Origin: Chrysomallon squamiferum | Lineage: Eukaryota > Mollusca > Gastropoda > Neomphalida > Peltospiridae | Length of the DNA: 35,000 nt | Assembly: GCA_012295275.1 (NCBI GenBank) | Contig: CM022676.1 | Span: 3,744,758-3,779,757 of the forward strand | Direction of reading: 5' to 3' | Shown here: in pieces, positions 34,561 to 35,000 of the stretch | How the letters are laid out: each line of letters opens with the position of its first letter | Numbering within the stretch: position 1 is the first letter of the stretch | The notes under the pieces: generated by a model | What the model saw: the letters and a program-made list of their open reading frames with translations, nothing else | What the model was told of the DNA's origin: nothing | Database searches by the model: none | Made by a program: the position numbers and the translations under genes

Positions 34561-35000
<440 letters not shown>

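Overview
The window is animal nuclear DNA: spliced genes with canonical GT/AG introns, AT-rich spacers, and very dense simple-sequence repeats ((TTA)n, (TC)n, (GT)n, (TA)n and poly-A/T tracts, some over 100 bases). An augmin subunit with many exons, single-exon FkbM-type methyltransferase paralogues, a RING/coiled-coil protein and small secreted F5/8C-PAN proteins together suggest a lophotrochozoan, probably a mollusc such as a gastropod. That placement is inferred from gene content and repeat style, not from a database match.

Layout. 1-5,640 is intergenic, mostly microsatellite, with a 68-bp minisatellite at about 3,731-4,028. 5,688-6,680 (minus) is an intact single-exon FkbM-family methyltransferase. 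Its divergent paralogue at 8,273-9,174 (plus) is broken by a deletion of about 94 bases and a frameshift; the two share a proximal promoter block with a CRE palindrome. 10,887-12,200 (plus) is a two-exon RING/coiled-coil gene. 14,686-24,919 (minus) is a gene of at least 17 coding exons recognisable as HAUS5, convergent with the RING gene. 25,000-27,990 is repeat-rich spacer. 27,997-30,131 (minus) is a four-exon secreted protein with a signal peptide, a fucolectin-like F5/8C domain and a PAN/apple-like tail. At 34,484-34,532 (plus) the signal-peptide exon of a close paralogue starts and the gene runs off the window, so the two form a head-to-head pair 4.35 kb apart. The DNA between them holds a diverged tandem duplication and a cluster of TGACGTCA palindromes.

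The genes do not form a pathway. HAUS5 is a housekeeping mitotic gene. The FkbM pair and the lectin-like pair are small local families made by inverted duplication, one with a decaying member. I see no prokaryotic, viral, CRISPR or convincing transposon coding sequence. The points most worth a second look are the two divergent duplicate pairs and their shared promoter motifs, and two HAUS5 exon junctions whose phases do not match.
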